Shown in pieces: positions 16,220 to 25,391 of a stretch of 64,000 nt of DNA. Source of the stretch: JBCBJX01 sp964342855 (GTDB taxonomy: Bacteria; Pseudomonadota; Alphaproteobacteria; Caulobacterales; Parvularculaceae); the NCBI GenBank assembly GCA_964342855.1, contig CAYFIB010000010.1, forward strand, positions 1 through 64,000, given 5' to 3'. A program made the translations under genes and the position numbers. Position 1 is the first letter of the stretch. Every line of letters starts with the position of its first letter. The notes under the pieces are model-generated. The model was not told the DNA's origin and ran no database searches. It worked only from the letters and a program-made list of their open reading frames with translations.

Positions 16220-17094
16220 CCGACGCTGACGAAAAATATGTCGACCCCGTCACCGGCGTGGAATCGACCGGTCACGAATGGGACGGGATCGTCGAGTTGA
16301 ACAACCCGATGCCGCGCTGGTGGCTGATCGTCTTCTACGTCACCATCGTCTGGTCGGTGATCTACTGGGTGTTCATGCCCGCCTGGCCGGGGATTACGGA
16401 CCATACCAAGGGCATCCGCGGCCACACCGAACGCCAGAACGTCGCCGCCGCCGTCGAAGCGGCGATGGCGGAGCGCTCCGCGAGCGCGACGCGCCTTACC
16501 GAAGCGGCGAACCTCGCCGCCATCGAGGCGGACCCGGAGCTTCTCCAGTTCGCGCTCGCCCTCGGTGAAAGCGCCTTCGGCGACAACTGCGCCACCTGCC
16601 ACGGCGCCGGCGGTCAGGGCTTCCAAGGCTATCCGAACCTCGCTGACGACGCCTGGCTCTGGGGCGGCTCGCTGGACGCCATCGAGCACACGCTGACGGT
16701 CGGCATCCGTTCGGACCATCCGGACGCGCGCTTCTCGCAGATGCCGGCGTTCGGACGCGACGGACTTCTCAACCGCGAGCAGGTCTCCGACGTCGTCGAG
16801 TACGTCGTCAGCCTGTCGGGCCGGGACGCCGATGCGAGCGCGGCCGCGCGCGGCGCTGTTCTTTTTGAAGAACAATGCGTCGTCTGCCACCAGCAGGGCG
16901 GCGTCGGGGATCGCACGCAGGGCGCGCCGAACCTCTCGGACGCCATCTGGCTCTATGGCGGCGAGCGCGCGGACATCCGCGAAACCATCTGGAACAGCCG
17001 TTATGGCGTGATGCCGACGTGGGAGGCGCGCCTCGACGACGCGACCATCGCCGCCCTCGCCGTCTACGTGCACGCTCTCGGCGGCGGCGAGTAA
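16216..17094 (+). CDS. ccoP: cytochrome cbb3 oxidase subunit III (diheme c)
   Basis: CcoP is the diheme cytochrome c subunit of cbb3 oxidase. The 292-residue protein has the N-terminal signature GHEWDGIVELNNPMPRWW, one anchor helix (WLIVFYVTIVWSVIYWVF), and two periplasmic cytochrome c domains with heme motifs CATCH (about residue 125) and CVVCH (about residue 222). Axial methionine candidates lie in FSQMPAFG and YGVMPTW. It overlaps ccoQ by 4 nt and ends the structural part of the operon. Confidence 0.97.
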   Translation: MTDADEKYVDPVTGVESTGHEWDGIVELNNPMPRWWLIVFYVTIVWSVIYWVFMPAWPGITDHTKGIRGHTERQNVAAAVEAAMAERSASATRLTEAANLAAIEADPELLQFALALGESAFGDNCATCHGAGGQGFQGYPNLADDAWLWGGSLDAIEHTLTVGIRSDHPDARFSQMPAFGRDGLLNREQVSDVVEYVVSLSGRDADASAAARGAVLFEEQCVVCHQQGGVGDRTQGAPNLSDAIWLYGGERADIRETIWNSRYGVMPTWEARLDDATIAALAVYVHALGGGE

Positions 17095-17121
17095 TCTCGA
17101 GTAGTCGAAAGGCGGGCCGCC

Positions 17122-18555
17122 ATGGCCGACGGTACGGACGCGGACGAAGAGCACATCCAACTCTATAAGAAGCGCGACGCCATCTACCCGAAGCTGGTGC
17201 ACGGTAAATTCCGGGCGCTGAAATGGGTGGTGATGGCCGTCACGCTCGGCGTCTACTACCTGTTGCCATGGGTCCGCTGGCCGCGCGCCGTCGGCGAGCC
17301 GAATCAGGCCGTGCTCATCGATTTCGAAGGCGGCCGCTTCTACTTCTTCTTCATCGAGATCTGGCCGTCGGAACTCTATTACGTCACCGGCCTGCTCATC
17401 CTCGGCGCCTTCGGGCTCTTCCTGATGACCGCCCTCCTCGGGCGGGTCTGGTGCGGCTACGCCTGCCCGCAGACGGTGTGGACGGATCTTTACATCGCGG
17501 TCGAGCGCCTCGTCGAAGGCGACCGCAACGCCCGCATGAAGCTCGACCGGGCGAAATGGTCGGGAGAAAAGATCGCCAAGAAAGCGGTGAAACACGCGCT
17601 TTGGCTCGCCATCGCCGCGGCCACCGGCGGCGCGTGGGTCTTCTATTTCCATGACGCGCCGTCAACCCTGCCGAAACTCTTCACCGGGCAGGCGGAAGGG
17701 TCGGCCTATCTCTTCCTCGGCGTTCTGACGTTCCTGACCTACATGCTTGCGGGCTCCATGCGGGAGCAGGTCTGCACCTATATGTGCCCGTGGCCGCGCA
17801 TTCAGGGCGCCCTCACCGACTCGCACGCTCTCAACGTTACGTACAAGTACGATCGCGGAGAACCGCGCGCGGCGCACAAGAAAGGCGAGAGCTGGGACGG
17901 GCGCGGCGACTGCATCGACTGCAAGGCCTGCGTCACCTGCTGCCCCATGGGCATCGATATCCGCAACGGCCCGCAGCTCGAATGCATCCACTGCGCGCTC
18001 TGCATCGACGCCTGCGACGACATCATGGCGAAGATCGGCCGTCCGAAATCGTTGATTGGCTACGACACCGAGCTGAACCTCGACCAGCGGCTGGCGAAAC
18101 AGCCGGAGACCTACAAGCTCTTCCGTCCGCGCACGCTTCTTTATTCCTCGCTGATGCTCGTCGTCGCCGCGATCATCGCCGCCGGGCTCGTCAGCCGCGC
18201 GCCACTGACCTTTTACGCCGAACGCGACCGCGCGCCCGCCTATGTGACCCTGTCGGACGGCTCGGTGCGCAACGCCTACGAGCTGAAGATCCAGAACAAG
18301 CGAAACTCGCCTCAGACCTACCACATCACTTTTGAAGGGCTCGACGGGGTCACCATGACCGCCATCGGCGAAGAGGTGACCGACGGCGCCGTCATCGTCA
18401 CCGCGGGCGGCGACCAGTTAAAACGAGTACGTCTCTTCGTGACAGTCTCCGCCGAAGACGCCCCGCCCGGCGCAAGCCCCGCGACGCTCGCCGTGGAAGA
18501 ACAGGGCACAGGCTACACCGTGCGCAAGGCGACGCGCTTCCTCGCCAAGGGTTGA
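17122..18555 (+). CDS. ccoG: cbb3 oxidase assembly ferredoxin-like protein CcoG
   Basis: CcoG (RdxA/FixG) is a polytopic iron-sulfur membrane protein that acts as a cupric reductase in copper delivery to cbb3 oxidase. The 477-residue protein has membrane helices and the motif GYACPQTVWTD, a second CTYMCPWPRIQGAL segment, and two 4Fe-4S clusters from CIDCKACVTCCPMGIDI and CIHCALCIDACDDIM. A C-terminal immunoglobulin-like FixG domain follows. The gene lies 27 nt after ccoP and overlaps ccoH by 4 nt. Confidence 0.96.
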   Translation: MADGTDADEEHIQLYKKRDAIYPKLVHGKFRALKWVVMAVTLGVYYLLPWVRWPRAVGEPNQAVLIDFEGGRFYFFFIEIWPSELYYVTGLLILGAFGLFLMTALLGRVWCGYACPQTVWTDLYIAVERLVEGDRNARMKLDRAKWSGEKIAKKAVKHALWLAIAAATGGAWVFYFHDAPSTLPKLFTGQAEGSAYLFLGVLTFLTYMLAGSMREQVCTYMCPWPRIQGALTDSHALNVTYKYDRGEPRAAHKKGESWDGRGDCIDCKACVTCCPMGIDIRNGPQLECIHCALCIDACDDIMAKIGRPKSLIGYDTELNLDQRLAKQPETYKLFRPRTLLYSSLMLVVAAIIAAGLVSRAPLTFYAERDRAPAYVTLSDGSVRNAYELKIQNKRNSPQTYHITFEGLDGVTMTAIGEEVTDGAVIVTAGGDQLKRVRLFVTVSAEDAPPGASPATLAVEEQGTGYTVRKATRFLAKG

Positions 18556-19049
18556 TCATGACACGTACGCAAAAAAGCTTCGAACTGCGCGGCTGGCACG
18601 TCTTCCTCATCTTCTGCGCCTTTTTCGGCGTCGTCTTCGCCGCGAACTTCGTGCTGGTGACGACCGCGACGCGCTCCTTCCCGGGCGAAGAGGCGAGCAA
18701 GGCCTACGCCCGCGGCCTCGACTACAACGCCGTGCTGGAGGCCGAACGCGCTGAAGCGGCGCTCGGCTGGATCGTCGAGCGCGAGGTTTCCAAATCAGCG
18801 GACGGTGTGCGCGTTGAGCTGACCATCGCCGCGGCGAACGGGCGACCGCTCAACGGCCTCACGTTCACCGGCGCGCTCAAACACCCGGCCTCGAAATCCG
18901 GCGACGCGGCGCTTACATTCGTTCAATCGGGCCCCGGAACCTACGCGGCCCTCGCCGACATCGCGCCCGGCGCGTGGATCCTGGAGTTCGACGCGACCCA
19001 CGCCGACGGCGCGCGCATCGACCGCCGGGAGCGGATATGGATCGACTGA
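18552..19049 (+). CDS. ccoH: cbb3 oxidase biogenesis protein CcoH/FixH
   Basis: CcoH is a bitopic membrane protein needed for cbb3 assembly and copper handling. The 165-residue protein carries one N-terminal helix (HVFLIFCAFFGVVFAANFVL) and a periplasmic FixH domain with the typical segment YARGLDYNAVLEAERAEAAL. The start overlaps the ccoG stop (ATGA), and its 3' end overlaps the ccoI start by 13 nt, so all four assembly genes are coupled. Confidence 0.92.
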   Translation: MIMTRTQKSFELRGWHVFLIFCAFFGVVFAANFVLVTTATRSFPGEEASKAYARGLDYNAVLEAERAEAALGWIVEREVSKSADGVRVELTIAAANGRPLNGLTFTGALKHPASKSGDAALTFVQSGPGTYAALADIAPGAWILEFDATHADGARIDRRERIWID

Positions 19050-21313
19050 CCGAAGACGCTGCAGGCTGCCCGTCCGGCCTGGCGCCCGCCGAACCGGAAG
19101 CCGAATACGGCGACGTCGCGCCATTCGTGCGCGCGCTGGGCGATGAGCGCGAGCTGTCGCTGAAAGTCACCGGCGCGAAATGCGCCGGGTGCATCTCCAA
19201 AATCGAGAAAGCCGTGGGCGCGGTACCGGGCGTCGAGACCGCGCGGCTGAACCTCACGACTGGCCGCCTTGTCGCGCGCTGGTCGGGCGCGGCGACGGAC
19301 CCGAACGCGGTCGTCGCCGCCGTTCAGAACGCGGGCTATCGCGCCTCGCCCTTCGACCCGCAGGCCGCCGCGAAGGAAGACGACGCCGACGGACGGTTGC
19401 TCCTGCGATGTCTCGGCGTCGCGGGCTTCGCCTCGGCGAACGTCATGCTGCTGTCCGTCTCCGTCTGGGCCGCCACCGGCTCGGATATGGGCGAAGCGAC
19501 GCGCGCGCTGATGCACTGGGCGTCGGCGGCGATCGTTCTGCCGACCGTCGCCTATTCCGGACGGCCGTTTTTCCGCTCCGCTTTCCGGGCCCTCAAAGCC
19601 GGGACGGCGAACATGGACGTGCCGATCTCCCTCGCGGTCCTCCTCGCCTGCGGTCTCTCCATCTTCGAGACCCTGCGCCATGGCCCGGAGGTTTATTTCG
19701 ACGCCGCGGCGATGCTCCTCTTCTTCCTCCTCATCGGCCGCTGGCTCGACCACCGCCTGCGCCAACGGGCGAATTCCGCTGCGAGCGACCTTCTCGCCCT
19801 TCAGACCGTCGCAGCGCGCCGTCTGCATGAGGACGGTTCGGTGAGCTCGATCTCTGCACGCGATCTCATGCCGGGCGACCGCGTCGTTCTGCACGCGGGC
19901 GAGCGCGCGCCGGTGGACGGCGTTGTCGAAGAAGGAACGGGCGAGGCTGATCTCTCGCTCGTCACCGGCGAAACGGCGCCCGTTCCCGTCGCGCCGGGCA
20001 TGACGCTGCATTCCGGGTGCGTTGCGCTATCGGGGCCCGTCATCCTCAAGGCGACGGCGGATGCGGACACCTCTCTCGTCGCCGATCTCGCGCGCCTCAT
20101 TGAGAACGCCGAGCAGGGCAAGAGCCGTTACCGGCAGATCGCCGATCGCGCAGCGGCGCTCTACGTGCCGGTCGTCCACTCGCTAGCGCTCGCCACTTTC
20201 CTCGGCTGGCTCCTTTACAGCGGCGATCCGCGCACCTCGATCATGAACGCCGTCGCGGTGCTGATCATCACCTGCCCGTGCGCCCTCGGCCTCGCCGCGC
20301 CCGCGGTGCAGATCGTCGCCTCGGGTCGGCTCTTCAAATCCGGCGTGCTCGTCAAAACCGGCGACGCGCTGGAGCGGGTCGCGGGCGCGACGGTCGCGGT
20401 CTTCGACAAGACGGGCACTCTCACTTTCGGCAAACCCGCCCTTCTGAACGCCGACACGCTGACAGCGGACGATCTCGCCGCCGCGGCGTCTCTCGCCCGC
20501 ACAAGCCGACACCCCCTGTCGCGCGCGGTCGTCGAAGCCGCGGGCGCGGGAACGCAGGCGGATGATATCGTCGAGACTTCCGGCGCCGGTCTCGCCGGCC
20601 GCTGGAAAGGCGAACACATTCGCCTCGGCTTGCGCGCCTTCGTCGGCGCGGCGCCGGGCGCGGATGAAGCGGACGACCGCCTTGAGAGCTGGCTGAAGAT
20701 CGGCGACGCCGCGCCGAAACGCCTCGTCTTCGACGACGCCGTGCGCCCGGACGCGCGCGAGGCGATCGAGACGCTCCGCGCCATGGGGCTGCGCCCGCTC
20801 ATGCTGACCGGCGACCGGGCCGCGCCCGCCGCCCGCATCGCGGAGATGGTCGGCCTCCTCGAACACCGCGCCGAGATGACGCCGCAGGCGAAAGCCGAGT
20901 ACGTCGCATCCTTGAGAGACGCCGGTGAGAACGTTCTGATGATCGGCGACGGCCTCAACGACGCCCCGGCGCTGGCGCGCGCGGAAGCCTCCATGAGCCC
21001 CGGAACCGCCGTCGATATCGCCCAAAGCGCCGCGGACATCATCTATCAGGGTGACCGGCTGGGCGCCGTTCCGCGGACCATCGCCGCGGCGCGCATCGCC
21101 AAAACCCGCATGCTGCAGAATTTCGGCTTCGCCGCGCTCTATAACGTGGTCGCGGCGCCGCTCGCCATGGCGGGTTTCGTGACGCCGCTCATCGCCGCGC
21201 TCGCCATGTCCGGCTCCTCGCTCATCGTCACGCTCAACGCCCTGCGTCCGCAGGCGAGCGCGCGTCCGATCGATCGCGGGCGGGCCGACGCCCGACTTCA
21301 GCCCGCGGAATGA
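19037..21313 (+). CDS. ccoI: copper-translocating P1B-type ATPase CcoI/FixI
   Basis: CcoI exports Cu(I) across the inner membrane for insertion into CcoN. The 758-residue protein has an N-terminal HMA domain with metal-binding CAGC (Cys49, Cys52), transmembrane helices, the actuator motif TGET, the CPC metal site (TCPCALGLAAP), the phosphorylation motif DKTGTLTFG, the HP motif SRHPLS and the hinge GDGLNDAPALARA. The ATG at 19037 has a GGAGCGG site and overlaps ccoH. Its end overlaps ccoS by 4 nt. Confidence 0.96.
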   Translation: MDRLTEDAAGCPSGLAPAEPEAEYGDVAPFVRALGDERELSLKVTGAKCAGCISKIEKAVGAVPGVETARLNLTTGRLVARWSGAATDPNAVVAAVQNAGYRASPFDPQAAAKEDDADGRLLLRCLGVAGFASANVMLLSVSVWAATGSDMGEATRALMHWASAAIVLPTVAYSGRPFFRSAFRALKAGTANMDVPISLAVLLACGLSIFETLRHGPEVYFDAAAMLLFFLLIGRWLDHRLRQRANSAASDLLALQTVAARRLHEDGSVSSISARDLMPGDRVVLHAGERAPVDGVVEEGTGEADLSLVTGETAPVPVAPGMTLHSGCVALSGPVILKATADADTSLVADLARLIENAEQGKSRYRQIADRAAALYVPVVHSLALATFLGWLLYSGDPRTSIMNAVAVLIITCPCALGLAAPAVQIVASGRLFKSGVLVKTGDALERVAGATVAVFDKTGTLTFGKPALLNADTLTADDLAAAASLARTSRHPLSRAVVEAAGAGTQADDIVETSGAGLAGRWKGEHIRLGLRAFVGAAPGADEADDRLESWLKIGDAAPKRLVFDDAVRPDAREAIETLRAMGLRPLMLTGDRAAPAARIAEMVGLLEHRAEMTPQAKAEYVASLRDAGENVLMIGDGLNDAPALARAEASMSPGTAVDIAQSAADIIYQGDRLGAVPRTIAAARIAKTRMLQNFGFAALYNVVAAPLAMAGFVTPLIAALAMSGSSLIVTLNALRPQASARPIDRGRADARLQPAE

Positions 21314-21468
21314 GCGCGCTTCTCCTCCTCATCCCCATCGCGCTGGGGCTCGGCGGGCTCGGCCTCGCGGCGTTCCTGTGGAGCGTGAAATCCGGCCAGT
21401 TCGACGACCCGGACGGCGCCGCCGAGCGCGTGCTGAACGACGACGATCTGGACGATATGCGCGCCTGA
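21310..21468 (+). CDS. ccoS: cbb3 oxidase maturation protein CcoS
   Basis: This small gene encodes 52 residues: one transmembrane helix (LLLLIPIALGLGGLGLAAF) followed by WSVKSGQFDDPDGAAERVL and an acidic tail. The FLWSVKSGQFDDPDGAAERVLND pattern, cited here in overlapping parts, is diagnostic for CcoS, required for cofactor insertion into CcoN. Its ATG overlaps the ccoI stop by 4 nt (ATGA), completing the ccoGHIS assembly operon. It is convergent with the esterase gene only 12 nt downstream, with no obvious terminator between. Confidence 0.93.
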   Translation: MSALLLLIPIALGLGGLGLAAFLWSVKSGQFDDPDGAAERVLNDDDLDDMRA

Positions 21469-21480
21469 CGGGCGCTGCGG

Positions 21481-22701
21481 CTAGCAGTCGTTTTCTTCCA
21501 GTCGCTTCAGCCCGCGCGCCGCCGCCTCTGAACCCGGCGTCAGCGCCAACGCCTGTCGATAAGACGCCCTCGCCGCCTCGCACTCTGCAAGAGCGCTCTG
21601 CACGTCTCCTAGTCGTCTCCAAGCGTACGATGACCGCGGGTAAAACTCCGTACTCATTGTGAAGTACGTCAAAGCCTTTTGAGGCTCGTCATAGACGCCA
21701 AGAAACGCGTCGCCGAAATACGATAACACGCCTTCAGGCGGCGCCATCTCATGCCCCAACCTTGATGACAGCGCTGCGAACCGCTCCGGAATACGTTCCG
21801 GAAACAGATAAAGCTCATCCAGCGTCATCATGTAACCGTCGAAAATGGCGACCAGCCCCTCATACAGGCTTTTTGTCGCCAGACTGTGATGCGTTTCCCG
21901 CGTGAGCCCGAGGTGCGTGACGTTCAACCCCGGAACCGGCGCCTCGTTGAGCGCTGCGACAAGTTTTCTGCCGCCCGCTTCCACCGTGATGTAGGGCGCC
22001 GGATAGGACTGCGTCGTCGTCGTGATGAACAATTGATCGTTCTCGAACGCGTTCTCGGCGAGCGCCGCCTTCGCCCGGTCGATTATGGCGTAGTCGTCCC
22101 ACCAAATGGACGCATCCATGACGATATGCGCGTCGAACACGTCCGGTCGGGTGAACAGGTTATGGAGGACCGGCAGGCCGGTCAGGGAATACCCCGCCAG
22201 AAGGCGGTAATCGCTGGCCGCAAATTCGTTCTCGATATGCGGAACGAGTTCGCGCTCGAGAAATTCCTGAAACGCTTCGCCACCGCCGCTTGCGCCCCAC
22301 GCGTCGCTCTCAACGCCATCAGGTCCGATAAGCGAACGCGTCGGCGTGGAATCGCGCAACCGCGCCTGACTGACGACGCCGACCACGATCATTTCCGGGA
22401 TCAATGGCGTGGCGTCCGCGCTCAATTGCTGCGTGACGCCAGTGAAGGAATGGAAGAAGAGGTCGCCATCAAGCGCATAAAGAACCGGATACGCCCTATA
22501 ATGACGGCCGGTCTCATAGCTCGGCGGCAAACTCACCCAGTACGCCCGGTCTTCACCGAGCACCTCGGAGCGTATCGTGCGCCGCTCGCCGATCACGAAT
22601 TGGCGAGGTCTCTCATCAACGCGTTCATCCTGTGGCTCAGGTCCAGCGCCGCCGCACCCGGCGAGCATCAGTAAAAGAGCGGAACAGAGTATCTTCTGCA
22701 T
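21481..22701 (-). CDS. esterase-D/IroE-like alpha/beta hydrolase lipoprotein with TPR tail
   Basis: The 406-residue protein joins a lipoprotein signal (lipobox LAGC, lipid Cys16), an alpha/beta hydrolase of the putative esterase/IroE-BesA type and a C-terminal TPR-like pair. Seen: the nucleophile elbow GYSLTG, the acid region VMDASIWWDD and a late histidine (THHSLATKSLYEGL). The TPR segment (about 335-400) includes ALTYFTMSTEFYPRSSYAW and ASYRQALALTPGSEAA. An upstream ATG at 22713 is an alternative start. Siderophore esterases are the closest functional analogues, but no siderophore genes are nearby, so the substrate is open. Confidence 0.78.
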   Translation of the reverse strand: MQKILCSALLLMLAGCGGAGPEPQDERVDERPRQFVIGERRTIRSEVLGEDRAYWVSLPPSYETGRHYRAYPVLYALDGDLFFHSFTGVTQQLSADATPLIPEMIVVGVVSQARLRDSTPTRSLIGPDGVESDAWGASGGGEAFQEFLERELVPHIENEFAASDYRLLAGYSLTGLPVLHNLFTRPDVFDAHIVMDASIWWDDYAIIDRAKAALAENAFENDQLFITTTTQSYPAPYITVEAGGRKLVAALNEAPVPGLNVTHLGLTRETHHSLATKSLYEGLVAIFDGYMMTLDELYLFPERIPERFAALSSRLGHEMAPPEGVLSYFGDAFLGVYDEPQKALTYFTMSTEFYPRSSYAWRRLGDVQSALAECEAARASYRQALALTPGSEAAARGLKRLEENDC

Positions 22702-22767
22702 AACCAACCACATCCGACGACGAGTTGGCCGTGGATGCCGGAGGGGCGCGGGCGTGTCCAGATCGGG

Positions 22768-23580
22768 CTAGGCGTCCGTCGAAGCTCCCACGGTGACGCC
22801 CTGCTTCGCGATGGGCGCTTCCCCACGGAAGATGTCGGCGTAGCCACGCCAGGTCGCGCAGCCGAGCACGGGGAAGACGATGGCGACGCCGAGACCGTAG
22901 GCGGCGGCGCCGAGAACGATCAGTCCCGTGACGACGCCCGCCCAGAGCAGCATGGCTTTCGGGTTGTTCTGGAAGAGCCGCACGTTCGCGCGCACCGCCG
23001 TTACGGCGTCCACTTCCTTGTCCATCAGCATGGGGATGGAGAAAGCGGTGAGCAGGAAGATCCCGAACGCGATGACGCCGCCTATGGCCGTACCCACGGC
23101 GAGCATGGTGAGCCCGCCCTGCGTGCCGAGGACAAAGCGCGCGAAATCGCCGCCCGTCAGGTCTTCGCCCGCCGCAAAAAGCGCGAACAGCAGCATCGCA
23201 AGGCGCGCCCAGGCGAGGAACGCGACCATGACGATGACGCCGATGAACGCGATCTGCGACGGCGAGGCGGTTTTCACGAACAGGATGGCCGGGCCGTTGA
23301 TCGGCTCGCCCGCCCGAAGGCGACGGCTGATCTCGTAGAGGCCGACAGCCATGAGCGGGCCGATGAGCATGAAGGCGCCGATCGCCGCGGGCGAGGCCGA
23401 AACGATCCCCATGCGCGCAAGCCCGACGGTGAGGAGCGCGCCGATAGCCGTGAAAAAGACGCCGTAGCCGATGGCGTAGACCGGCGCAGCGAGGGTGTCC
23501 TGCACCCCGGCGCCGAGCCAGCGCCACGGCGCGCCGGCGTCAATGCGAACGGATCGCGCAGTTTCCAACACATCGGTCAT
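22768..23580 (-). CDS. DUF2189 family membrane protein
   Basis: This 270-residue polytopic inner-membrane protein has about six hydrophobic helices and the DUF2189 landmarks PVYAIGYGVFFTAIGALL, AFMLIGPLMAVGLYEISRR, FGIFLLTAFSIPMLMD, the NPKAMLLWAGVV segment and VIFPVLGCATWRGYADIF. The ATG at 23580 is preceded by CAGGAGG. The family has no firm biochemical function, but it is often seen near respiratory and cbb3 genes. A FNR-like box (23642-23655) 61 nt upstream supports oxygen control, and it diverges from fixL. Confidence 0.85.
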   Translation of the reverse strand: MTDVLETARSVRIDAGAPWRWLGAGVQDTLAAPVYAIGYGVFFTAIGALLTVGLARMGIVSASPAAIGAFMLIGPLMAVGLYEISRRLRAGEPINGPAILFVKTASPSQIAFIGVIVMVAFLAWARLAMLLFALFAAGEDLTGGDFARFVLGTQGGLTMLAVGTAIGGVIAFGIFLLTAFSIPMLMDKEVDAVTAVRANVRLFQNNPKAMLLWAGVVTGLIVLGAAAYGLGVAIVFPVLGCATWRGYADIFRGEAPIAKQGVTVGASTDA

Positions 23581-23641
23581 TGTTATCCTCCTGATCTCGT
23601 TCTTTTCATTTGAAACTCTGCGGCGATTTGGCCGCAGGTCC

Positions 23642-23655
23642 TTGATCGGGCTCAA
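23642..23655. promoter_or_regulatory. FNR/FixK-like box between DUF2189 gene and fixL
   Basis: TTGATCGGGCTCAA matches TTGAT-N4-ATCAA at 9 of 10 half-site positions. It lies in the divergent intergenic region, 61 nt from the DUF2189 start (23580) and 42 nt from the fixL start (23698). The spacing favours the DUF2189 gene as target; feedback on fixLJ is also possible. Confidence 0.6.
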
Positions 23656-23697
23656 TCATCTTGCGTCATCGCCGCCCGCTCGACTACCGGTTCGTCC

Positions 23698-24819
23698 ATG
23701 TCCGCCCTCGCCCCTCCGCCCGAGATGCTGGGTTCGCTTATCGAAACGACCGTCGACGGCGTCATGGCGATCGACCGGGCGGGCGCGCTCGCGGTCTTCA
23801 ACTCGGCGTGCGAGCGCATGTTCGGCTATGACCGCGCCGAGGTGCTGGGCCGGAACGTCTCGCTTCTGATGACGGACGAACACGCGCGCGCGCATGACGG
23901 TTATATCAGCCACCACCTCGAAACCGGCGAGAAACGCATCATCGGCATCGGCCGCCGCGTGGAAGGTCGGCGCAAGGACGGCTCGGCGTTCCCGCTCGAT
24001 CTGGCGGTCGGGCGGTTCGAACATGCCGGAGCGCCGATGTTTGTCGGCGTCGTGCGCGATCTCACCCTTCAGGTGAAGGACGAGCAGCGCATGGTCGAGC
24101 TGCAGTCGCAGCTCCATCATATGGGCCGCGTCGGCGCGGTGGCGGAAATGGGCGCCGCCCTCGCCCACGAACTGAACCAGCCGCTGACGGCGATTTCGCT
24201 CTTTCTCGCCTCCGCCGAACGCACGTTCGAGGCGAACCCCGTAAAGACGATGGAGCTCTTCCAGCGTGCGCGCGCCGAAGCGCTGCGCGCAGGGAATATC
24301 GTCCGGCGCATCCGCCAGATGGTCGAGCAGAGCGACTTTGAACCTCAGTATTTTGATCTTTCCGAAGAGATCGCAGGCGCGGTCGAGCTTTGCCGGATCG
24401 CTGATGGCGGGCGCGAGGCGGACATCCGCATCGAACCCAAAACACCCGTCGAAGCGTTCGGCGACCCGACGCAGGTCCGTCAGGTGCTCTTCAATCTGAT
24501 TAAGAACGGCATCGACGCTTCGTCCGGTCCCGACCGACAGTCCGTCGTCCGCGTAACCGTCCGGACCGAGGGCGCGCTTGATATCGTGGTCGAAGACAAT
24601 GGCCCCGGCGTTTCGGCCGAGGTCGCGCCGCGGCTCTTCAGCCCGTTCGCGACATCCAAATCTGGCGGCCTCGGCATTGGGCTTTCCATCTGCCGCAATA
24701 TCGCCGAACTGCACCGCGGTTCGCTTGATCTGATCGACGCCTCGCCCCACGACGACCCGCTTGGCGGCGCCGTTTTTCGGCTGAGGCTGCCCAAGGACGA
24801 AGAAGGATCCGTCTCATGA
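23698..24819 (+). CDS. fixL: oxygen-sensing heme-PAS histidine kinase FixL
   Basis: FixL is a heme-PAS kinase inhibited by bound oxygen. The 373-residue protein has one PAS domain (about 10-125) with the FixL heme-pocket pattern: His66 in HDGYIS matches the heme-ligand position (His200 of B. japonicum FixL) and Arg86 in RIIGIGR matches the oxygen-gating Arg220. HisKA follows with His157 (ALAHELNQPLTAI), then the ATPase domain with NLIKNGIDASS and EDNGPGV. There is no transmembrane segment, so it is soluble. Its stop overlaps fixJ by 4 nt. It is likely to control the adjacent cbb3 genes. Confidence 0.93.
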   Translation: MSALAPPPEMLGSLIETTVDGVMAIDRAGALAVFNSACERMFGYDRAEVLGRNVSLLMTDEHARAHDGYISHHLETGEKRIIGIGRRVEGRRKDGSAFPLDLAVGRFEHAGAPMFVGVVRDLTLQVKDEQRMVELQSQLHHMGRVGAVAEMGAALAHELNQPLTAISLFLASAERTFEANPVKTMELFQRARAEALRAGNIVRRIRQMVEQSDFEPQYFDLSEEIAGAVELCRIADGGREADIRIEPKTPVEAFGDPTQVRQVLFNLIKNGIDASSGPDRQSVVRVTVRTEGALDIVVEDNGPGVSAEVAPRLFSPFATSKSGGLGIGLSICRNIAELHRGSLDLIDASPHDDPLGGAVFRLRLPKDEEGSVS

Positions 24820-25391
24820 GCCTTTTCCGCATCGCCGTCGTCGACGACGACCCCGCCGTCCGCGAAAGCCTCGCCGCGTTTCTCGATGCGCCCGACCGGG
24901 ACGTCGTTTCGTTTGAGACCGGCGATGCGTTTCTGACGGCGTTCGAGGAGACGAAACCGCAACTCGTCTTCCTTGATCTGAAGATGCCGGGCCGGTCCGG
25001 ACTCGATGTTCTGAAAGCACTCAGCCCACCGAGCATTCCGATCATCATGGTGACGGCCCATGGCGATGTTCCGGCCGCCGTGCAGGCGATTAAGCTCGGC
25101 GCGGCGGACTTCATGGAGAAGCCGTTCGCGCCGGAAGCGGTCGACGAAGCCGTCGCCAGCGCCATGCGCGCCGATGAGAAGCCGAACGCTGCAGCGCTGG
25201 AGCCTCTTACCCCGCGCGAACGCGAGATCGCCGAAGCCCTCGCCACGGGCCTATCGAACAAGGAAGTAGCGCTTGATCTCGATATCAGCCATCGGACGGT
25301 CGAAGCGCACCGCGCGCGCATCTTCGAAAAACTGAACGTGCGCAACGTCGCAGGGCTCGTGCGCCTGATGGCGGTCGCCGACGCCCTCTAG
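24816..25391 (+). CDS. fixJ: FixJ-family response regulator
   Basis: The 191-residue regulator has a receiver domain (phosphoacceptor Asp54 in VFLDLKMPGRSG, conserved Lys in FMEKPFAPE) and a C-terminal LuxR-type helix-turn-helix (LTPREREIAEALATGLSNKE, VALDLDISHRTVEAHRARI). In rhizobia phospho-FixJ activates fixK and, through it, the cbb3 operon. Coupling to FixL by a 4-nt overlap makes the pairing secure. A perfect palindrome upstream of the FixK-like gene is a candidate target. Confidence 0.93.
   Translation: MSLFRIAVVDDDPAVRESLAAFLDAPDRDVVSFETGDAFLTAFEETKPQLVFLDLKMPGRSGLDVLKALSPPSIPIIMVTAHGDVPAAVQAIKLGAADFMEKPFAPEAVDEAVASAMRADEKPNAAALEPLTPREREIAEALATGLSNKEVALDLDISHRTVEAHRARIFEKLNVRNVAGLVRLMAVADAL

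Noticed and set aside
16201..17652. 483-codon minus-strand open frame opposite ccoP and ccoG
   Set aside because: Shadow frame; the plus strand has heme and iron-sulfur motifs in the correct frame.
18594..18608. TGGCACG resembling a sigma-54 -24 element in ccoH
   Set aside because: No GC at the matching -12 position and it lies inside a coding region; chance match.
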